Origin: Lathyrus oleraceus
Taxonomy: Eukaryota; Streptophyta; Magnoliopsida; Fabales; Fabaceae
Assembly (NCBI RefSeq): GCF_024323335.1
Contig: NC_066579.1
Span: 358,291,417 to 358,355,416, forward strand
DNA: 64,000 nucleotides
Reading direction: 5' to 3'
The notes beneath the pieces were generated by a model, which saw nothing but the letters and a program-made list of their open reading frames with translations, was not told where the DNA came from and did no database searches. Position numbers and translations under genes: made by a program. Of the stretch, positions 57,150 through 64,000 are shown piece after piece (within the stretch, counting starts at the first letter, position 1; each line of letters begins with the position of its first letter).

Positions 57150-60072
57150 TTACACCTTACTGGTTTCTTTCCTTTTGGTAAAGGGACAAGAGTCCATGTC
57201 ACATTCTTGTTTAATGCCTCCATTTATTCATTCATAGCTTGAACCCATCTAGGGTCTTCAATGGCCTCTTCAACGTTGCTAGGTACACTGTATGAAGACA
57301 ACTCATTTGCAAATTTCTTAAGGGGTTCAGACAAGTCCTTCATAGAGACATAATTAGCAATTGGATACCTTGATCTATGATCCTCTTCTTCAGGAGAGTA
57401 ACGCTACGGTGGTTTTCCCCAATTATGCCTGTGAGGTAATTCATAGCTAACAGAGATATCACCATTATTATTATTATTATTATTAGGAGATATAGGAGAG
57501 TTTACCTCAATGATATTCTCAGGAGATGGATCGTTGAGTACTGGAGAGGGGGGGAATTCTGATACTTCAACTTCAGGACTCATATGGTCTGTTTGAGTTT
57601 GACAAGAATCACCAAAAACTTCAGTTGAAGGTATATCAATATCTTTGAACCAGTCAAATGTCGACCAATTCGACTCTTCTTCTGGTGTCTCCCCCTGAAG
57701 AGAAGAATTGGGTGATACAGATGAGTAGAAATGGTCAAATTCCAAGAATGTAACATCCATAGTTACATAAATGCGTCGAGTAATAGGGTCATAACAACGA
57801 TACCCTTTCTGGTGTACACCATATCCCAAAAACAGGCAGCGAATGACACACGGATCAAGCTTTGTACGTTGGTTTTTATGTAGGTGAACAAACGCAACAC
57901 ACCCAAAGACTCGAGGTGGCAGCATTTGTATTGTAGGCAGCGGTAAAAATGTGGACAAGGTCTGCAGTGGAGTTTTAAATTCAAGGACCTTCGATGGCAT
58001 CCGATTGATGAGATATACTGCTGTAGTAACAACGTCAGTCCAATGGTGGTGAGGCACATGCACTCCTTGTAAAAGAGCACGGGCAATTTCAAGAATATGG
58101 CGATTTTTTCGTTCTGCAACACCATTTTGTTGTGGGGTTTGTGGACACGTGGTTTCGTGAATAAGTCCGTGTTTTTTGAAATACTCATGGAATTGATGAT
58201 TTACAACTCCCCACCATTATCAGAGCGAAGGATCTTAATTTTCTTTGAATATTGAGTTTGAATCATTTTATGGAATTGTTGAAATATGTGTATCACTTCA
58301 TTTTTTTGTTTCAACAAATAAATCCAAGTCATTCGAGTGCAATCATCAACAAATATCACAAACCACCGATAACCAGAGATATAAGATTTTGGGGATGGAC
58401 CCCATACATCAGAATGGATTAAAGCAAACCGAGCATTACTTTTATTCATACTTGATGGAAAAGTAACTCGATGACTCTTGGCTAAAATACAAGCTTCACA
58501 TTTGAAGTTCAACAAAGATGTATCTAAAAATAAGCTTGGGAACACATGTTTCAGGTAGCCAAACGAAGGATGGCTTAATCGGCGATGCCAAAGTAAGACT
58601 TGCTCCATTTTATTGTTTCTTGGATAATGCATGTGATGCGCTCGGCCTACACTAAAATCCTCCATATAGTAAAGTCCCCTTCTCTTAGTACCACGCCCAA
58701 TGATCTCCTTCTTGAGAATATCCTGAAGGAAACAAAAAAAGAGAGGATAAATTAGCACAACACAGTTCAAGTCTTTTGTAACTTGACTCACAGACAGCAA
58801 CTTATGAGATAGAGAGGGAACAAGTAGTGTATTTGAAAGCGAAAGGGATGGTGATAACATCACAGTTCCAGCCCCTGCTACCGCCGATAAACAACCATTT
58901 GCGTTGGCAATACTTGAGCGTCGAGGGGTTGAACGTTCAGAAAAATCAGCAGCATCGAACGTCATATGATTGGTAGCTCCGGAATCAAGTATCCATGCAT
59001 TAGAGTCATCATCATGATTAGAGCAAATCAGAACATTACCTTCAGTGGTGTGGGAACTTGATTTTGGAATGAGGGAAAGATGGGGTTCGACAGTAGCTAC
59101 TGCAACTTTTCCCTGGTTGCTATCAGTTGTATCGCGACGCTTTCGAGCCTGAAAATCTGTCCACCGGTCTGGATATCCATGAAGCTTAAAACAGGTCTCG
59201 CTAGTATGTTTGTTACCTCCATAATGAGAGCACTTAGTGCCATTAGATGGTTCTTTATGTTTGGATTGAGAAAGTATCTTACTACTATGTAATTTGAGAC
59301 CCTTAGATGCAAGAACTGCTCCAGATAATTCATTGGAGTTGTCTGTCATCACTGCCTGACAAAGAGCTTCCCTCCTAACATGTCCATATGCTTGCTCCAC
59401 TGTTGGAAACAGTTTCATTTGTAAAACATCGCTTCTGATATTATCTAAGCGGTCATCAAGTCCATCCAAAAACACATACACTCGTTCTTCTTGGATAAGT
59501 GTATTGTAGTGTTGGATATCAACTTGACATGTCATCGGATTTGGACGACGAAAATCTATCTCACGCCAAAGTCCTTGGAGATCGTTATAATATTTTTCAA
59601 GAGAACCACCGGCTTGTTTAAGACGTGTCATCCATCGCCGAAGGTCATACACCTGGGAGGTGTCACTGCCATCAAAGTACGTGGTCACAATTGCATCCCA
59701 CACCAGCTTGGCAGTGAAGAAGCAAATAAAGTTGCTGATTAGAGAAGAGTCCATTGAGTTGATTATCCATCCCTTAACAATCGCGTTGTCAGTCCGCCAA
59801 CGTCGAAACGTAGGATCTGTTTGAGGGGGTTGCGGGAGATCTCCATTGATATATCCTAGTTTGTCTTTGCCCGAGATATACATCTCGACCACCTGGGACC
59901 AAAGGGGATAGTTGTTTCCATCTAACTTGATGCCAATCGGTGCCACCCTATGGTCAGAGCCAATTTGTGACGGGGCTGACGCACGGTTCAGAACTTCCGT
60001 CATTTTCGTCGTCAATTCAGCAAGAATGGAAGACGAGGTAACCTCATCGGAGTTTGAATCCGAGTCGGCCAT
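57150..60072 (-). pseudogene. Copia-3 polyprotein: gag, protease, integrase and start of reverse transcriptase
   Basis: From ATG 60072 (MADSDSNSDEVTSSS): gag with LDGNNYPLWSQVVEMYISGK and DLQGLWREIDFRRPNP; a zinc-knuckle-like CSHYGGNKHTSETCFKLHGY; protease WILDSGATNHMTF; integrase with LLWHRRLSHPSFGYLKHV, HSDVWGPSP and LRSDNGGE. One base is missing near 58204, shifting the frame; the integrase goes on as TPQQNGVAERKNRH..WTDVVTTAVYLINRMP in another frame. After a stop at about 57410 comes the linker and the start of reverse transcriptase (EDPRWVQAMNE, stop, WTLVPLPKGKKP), cut at 57150 by the Ogre-like block. Two stops and one shift make it inactive. Confidence 0.9.
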
Positions 60073-60130
60073 GGAAGAAGGACGGAAAGTGTTACCGTAG
60101 GCCAGGATTAAGACTTGGCGGCTGATACCA

Positions 60131-60327
60131 TGTTAAACTGATATAAAACTTTCATATTATTTCAATCGTATATTACAAGGAGGGAATAAGTTATATTTAT
60201 ATAAACAGAAAACCTATTTCTAATTATAACTAAATTAGAATAATTATAGCCAAATTATGGTAATTAACAATTAATAACTATATTCCTATTATAGTTCCTA
60301 AAATCTTGTTGACAGCTAACGCCAACA
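60131..60327 (-). repeat. 5' LTR of Copia-3
   Basis: 197 bp; the initiator-Met primer site TGATACCA (60123-60130 on +) touches its inner edge. Confidence 0.9.
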
Positions 60328-60332
60328 TTGAT

Positions 60333-61552
60333 AATTGGTGTGTAGGTGATGGTTCAAAGACGAATGCTTGGTCAGACTGTTGGATCAGCCCGGGAATCAT
60401 TATAGAGGATCTGGATCTAGAAATTCCAAGTGATTGCACTAAAGCCAAAGTTAAGGATTTAGTAGGCAACAATGGTGATTGCCAATGGCAGAAGATGAAT
60501 CATTGGCTTCCAGAAGAGTTACTGCAGAAAATAAAGGCCATTCTACCGCCTAGAAGGGAGTGTGGAGAGGACATTTTCATGTATGCAAGTTTTGGAAGTG
60601 ACAATTTTTCTATCAAAAGCAATTATGACAATATACGTCCGACAAGTAACCACGTCGACGACATTCAATGGTGGAAGATTTGGAAGTTGAAAGTGCAAGA
60701 GAGAGTTCATTATTTTGTTTGGTTAATGAGTCATGATCGCCTTCTTACAAATTATGATAAAAGTCTTAAAGGGCTTGGAGGAGCGGATTGTAAGAGTTGC
60801 GGTAGTGCCATGGAAAAGACGTTGCATGCTTTAAGGGTTTGTCCTTCAGTTTATAACTTTTGGGTTATGTTGGTAGCAAGTAATATCAAGGAGAGCTTAT
60901 TCAGTATGAACCTAAAAGAGTGGATCAATTTTAATTTGAATGTGAACCAGTATTGGGCCACACTTTGGGCGGTTGGTTGCCATAGTTTCTGGACATGGAG
61001 GAACAAAGAGTATCATGATGTAAACTACAATAGACCCTCTCCCATGGATAATCACATCTTTAGTAGAATGAATGATTATGTGGAAGCTATGAAGAAGGAC
61101 AAGATTATTGTTGGGAGGAATAAAATCATGAGCAAGGTAGGTTAGAAGCCACCGGTGAATGATTGGGTGAGTCTTAACACTAATGGTGCGTGTATTGATG
61201 GTAGAGAATCTGGGTGTGGAGGTATTATAAGAACCACTAACGGCAAGTGCATAGGTGGATTTTTCAAATACCTAGGCAATTGTAGGTGGATTCTAATACC
61301 GTTGTTGATTTGATAAAGTCAGATAATAATTTGGGCATGGATAGTTATGCATAGTTATGCCTTGTTAATTCGTATTAGGTGGATGATAGGGAGGATCGAA
61401 GAGGTTAAAGTTTCTCATTCTTCCATAGAGGCAAATCGTTGTGAAGATGCATTGGCTAAATATGTAGCTACTAGTGACGAAGATATGACTTTTCGTGAAG
61501 ATTTTCTAAAGTTTATTAGATATTTAGTTCGTTTTGACGCTATGCTATGAGA
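60333..61552 (+). pseudogene. LINE open reading frame, part 2: zinc-binding and RNase H-like domains
   Basis: Residues from NWCVGDGSKTNAWSDCWI follow the reverse-transcriptase zinc-binding pattern of plant LINEs: FSIKSNYDNIRPTSN, WWKIWKLKVQERVHYFVWLM, CKSCGSAMEKTLHALRVCPS. A TAG at 61143-61145 stops the frame, but DWVSLNTNGAC and SGCGGIIRTTNGKCIGGFFK follow in the same frame, the start of the RVT_3-type RNase H domain, with the end (VSHSSIEANRCEDALAKYVA, 61410-61470) after a deletion. Non-LTR elements of this type copy themselves by target-primed reverse transcription; this one is dead. Its 5' part is at 51790-51884 across Copia-3. Confidence 0.85.
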
Positions 61553-61559
61553 TTTTCTA

Positions 61560-63290
61560 TCCCAAGATTAATTTTGTTGTAGTTTTTTTCTCTCATTTTG
61601 CGCCTCATCCCTCCCCATAAAAAAAACTATTATCGTAAGATTGTTTCAATCTTAAATGAGATAAAGTTACTTACAACTAAAGTTATTATAGATTAGAGGA
61701 GGCCCATCAAAATTGTGACATTATCATATTAGACTAACACAATAATTTTATATATATGCACATAATTATTGTTTACAAAAATATAGGTTTTAAGGAAACT
61801 TTGTTAAAAATTTTTTTTTGTCAAACTTGTATATATTTATTTCGGTTTTAATGTATTTTTTATCCCTAAATTTTGATAGCATTTGGATTTTAAAAGTCTC
61901 TTTATTTTTGATCCCGACATGGATAAAGATGAGGTTATGAGAATACATTAAACACTCTGTAAACTTATGATAGGCAATGCTTTCTCCAGTGTCAAATTTT
62001 ATATTGATGCATACATATAAGCTTGGACAAAAAGATATATAGTCTAAAGATTTATTGTTGGAACTCTAACTAAATTGAGTTTTTTTTACTCACCGAGTAT
62101 GAGAGTTGATTTTGTCAAAGCAGGCAGAATAAGATAAACAGGTTCCTTGGGTTAATTTGAGGAAACACGTAAGCAATCGTTCAAAGCGGACAATATACGC
62201 ACTACACGCTTTCTTTTCTTATAAAATTTATCAGACAGAATTAGAGAGAAAGATTCAGTGAATTTAAGAGAAAATATTACTGATATTCATATATAATAAC
62301 CAAACTAAATAGAAAAACATAAAAGAGAATAGAGCATAAACACATACAAGACTTGGAAGGAAGTACAGTTACCTATGTTTTCGGAATACTTAAAGTTAAC
62401 TTAAATAAGAGATACAGTATAATTCCACATTATTTTTATTAGATTTTTATTGAGTAACAATGTCTATAAAAAATATAGTTAATATTTATGTTTATTTTTT
62501 TAATTACAATATATTTTTATTTATAATTTAAAAAAAATACTTTGTAAATTTTAAAAAAGTGAATGCTTGAAAGAGAAGTTAAACACGTTATTAATAAAAC
62601 AATTTAACTTTCTCTATAGAATACTATTTTTTTAGGGCTTAGTTTCAAAGGTTAAAATTATAATTCCAAAAATACTATTTTTGAGAATATTATTATTGAA
62701 AATTTTATTCATATCCATATGTTTGGTGTGTAATTTAGTTTTTTTTACGATATTTATAAAATATATTTAACTTAAATTTTAAAATAAAAAAATGAGTAAA
62801 AATGTCTAGGATTGAGAAATTGTGGGTGGTTACTTTTTAATTCCATAGAAATCTCTTTAGAAATACAAAATGACAAAATTATGTGTAAAATAAATTTCTT
62901 AAAATAAAATTTCATAAGTATAATTTATTAAAACTTGAATCAAACATAGAAATCAAAAATATTTCAGCCTACATTTTTTAGAATAAATTTGCAACCTAAG
63001 AAACAAACATTCATTTATTCTCTCTTTTCTTCTCTCATATATTAGTCTTACATTTTATTGTTGTTTGTTCTGTTTTGCTGTTATTTGATTCTCTTTCATT
63101 ATTATTTTTCTTATTTTCAGTTATATATAATTGTGAGGAATGGAAGAATATGAAAGTCGGGAAGCAATAAGATTTCATATGAGACAAGGAAAATATTGAG
63201 AAACTTTTGTTCAAATAATCACTTTCTTCAAATAAGTTCCCACGATAACTAACATTTCAACATATTTTTTTTTTAAGTAATCCACTTTCA
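61560..63290. other. AT-rich intergenic DNA
   Basis: No gene, RNA or transposon end is recognised in this stretch. Confidence 0.5.
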
Positions 63291-63294
63291 AACA

Positions 63295-63480
63295 ATTGTT
63301 TTTACATCGAAGAGTTGTTGCCAGACGAATTGGCGACTTCAATCAAAACTCAAGTGGTGTCGTCAATTGAATTGACGATTGCATAGTGTTGTCAATCCAA
63401 TTGGTGACTGCATGCATGGTTTAAACACTAGTGTCAATTCAACTGATGCATGTGCGTTGGATGTTATTTTTAGTATAAAT
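63295..63480. repeat. Degenerate GTCAATT(G/C)AATTGRCGAC repeats
   Basis: At least four imperfect palindromic copies: GCCAGACGAATTGGCGAC (63320), GTCGTCAATTGAATTGACGA (63359), GTTGTCAATCCAATTGGTGAC (63388) and GTGTCAATTCAACTGATG (63431). The first resembles GCCAGACGTATTGGCGCC in the repeat cluster at 33597. A TATAAATAGACG lies just after (63474), so this may be the edge of another PMD/MULE-type element running off the window. Confidence 0.45.
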
Positions 63481-63966
63481 AGACGTGCCTTCTATCATTT
63501 ACTCAACACTTCTTCTCATATTCTTCTTATCTTTTCTTGACTAGATCTATCTTGATTATTAAAAAAAATGGACATGTATGTTATTCGACAACGAAGGCTC
63601 CCAATGAAAATGCGTTTTTGAAACATCTAAAGTTTCGAGCATCTTGAAAGGAGTTTGAAAATTTGGTTAAACAAAGATTAATGACGGAGAAAGAATTAGA
63701 AGTATCGAGAGATCTGTTTTTCACATTTCAATTGCAAATGACAATAATGTTATTTAGCGTATGTGAGTGCAAGTTAAAAATGATAATGATGTTAGAGATA
63801 TGATATATGCATCAAATAATATTGTTTTGATTGTTATAATCTCTTAGACGTGTTGTGGTTTTAAGTCTTTTTATTTCTTATTTGTGTTGTTGTTTTAGAC
63901 ATGTTTATGTTCATGTGCGATTTATTTTAGGGGTGTTCATATTAATTTTGTTGTAACCAAAAGTTG

Positions 63967-63968
<2 letters not shown>

Positions 63969-64000
<32 letters not shown>
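63969..64000. repeat. (TA)n microsatellite at window end
   Basis: A TA run that continues beyond the window. Confidence 0.9.

Larger units (their letters stand above)
51885..60327 (-). mobile_element. Ty1/Copia retrotransposon (Copia-3), 8.4 kb with an internal foreign block
   Basis: 197-bp LTRs at 51885-52081 and 60131-60327 (tips TGTTAAA and GCCAACA on the + strand) differ at about ten positions. The primer site TGGTATCA adjoins the right (5') LTR; the polypurine tract TTGAGGGGGAG adjoins the left one. The flanking duplication is TTGGT/TTGAT (51880-51884, 60328-60332). Gag, protease and integrase lie at 57150-60072, RNase H at 52090-52583; the reverse transcriptase between them is missing, replaced by 4.6 kb of Ogre-like DNA. 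Confidence 0.9.

Overview
This is nuclear DNA from a higher plant, most likely a legume of the inverted-repeat-lacking clade (Medicago, Pisum, Vicia, Lathyrus, Trifolium and relatives; I cannot tell which). The reasons are two genes for nodule-specific cysteine-rich (NCR) peptides, spliced plant genes with GT..AG introns, AT-rich intergenic DNA with long (TA)n runs, and a dense load of plant retrotransposons and DNA transposons, many nested. There is no bacterial or CRISPR-like content.

Only one ordinary conserved cellular gene is intact: a 12-coding-exon gene for ATP-citrate lyase subunit A (40417-44072, + strand; 423 residues). Two small two-exon NCR genes (1819-2094 and 18510-18806) share cysteine spacing and similar upstream DNA, so they are diverged duplicates about 17 kb apart. 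A serine carboxypeptidase-like gene (26084-27709, - strand) is a broken remnant.

Layout. 1-330: end of a CACTA transposon. 1819-2094: NCR gene 1. 3115-8745: a dead Copia fragment split by a complete 4.9-kb CACTA element (3707-8608, TSD ATG). This element carries one intact 13-exon gene joining a plant transposase-24-like region to a Ulp1/C48 cysteine protease, framed by arrays of palindromic subterminal repeats. 8960-17600: nested LTR debris, with a tRNA-Asp-type primer site, a small CACTA derivative (10045-11318, TSD AGA), a Cassandra-type LTR with a 5S-rRNA-like segment (11349-11716), a decayed Ty3/gypsy gag and LTR, and a 2.7-kb solo-LTR-like insertion (TSD ATCTA). 18510-18806: NCR gene 2. 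19130-20225: LINE and Copia fragments. 20389-25884: a complete, very young Copia element (LTRs differ at one visible base, TSD GAAAA, intact gag-pol). 26084-27709: carboxypeptidase relic. 29500-30660: repetitive Ogre-like LTR/leader DNA. 30676-32902: decayed hAT transposase. 33440-39260: a composite with a plant-mobile-domain (PMD) gene on - and a Mutator-like (MULE) transposase on +, transcribed away from each other and framed by GGCGCC repeats. 40150-44225: ATP-citrate lyase. 44900-51320: an LTR-like pair enclosing an unidentified - strand coding remnant, itself split by a Copia element (45609-50160). 51800-61552: a LINE split by another Copia (51885-60327), whose centre is replaced by 4.6 kb of Ogre-like DNA with two 35-bp-period arrays. 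61560-64000: AT-rich intergenic DNA ending in (TA)n.

The genes do not form a pathway. The window is best read as a chromosome segment with one housekeeping gene and two symbiosis-type peptide genes among at least a dozen transposon insertions of different ages. The most unusual item is the CACTA element with its single intact protease-fusion gene and hairpin-forming ends; next are the MULE/PMD composite with a similar GC-rich palindromic layout and the charge-diverged NCR pair.
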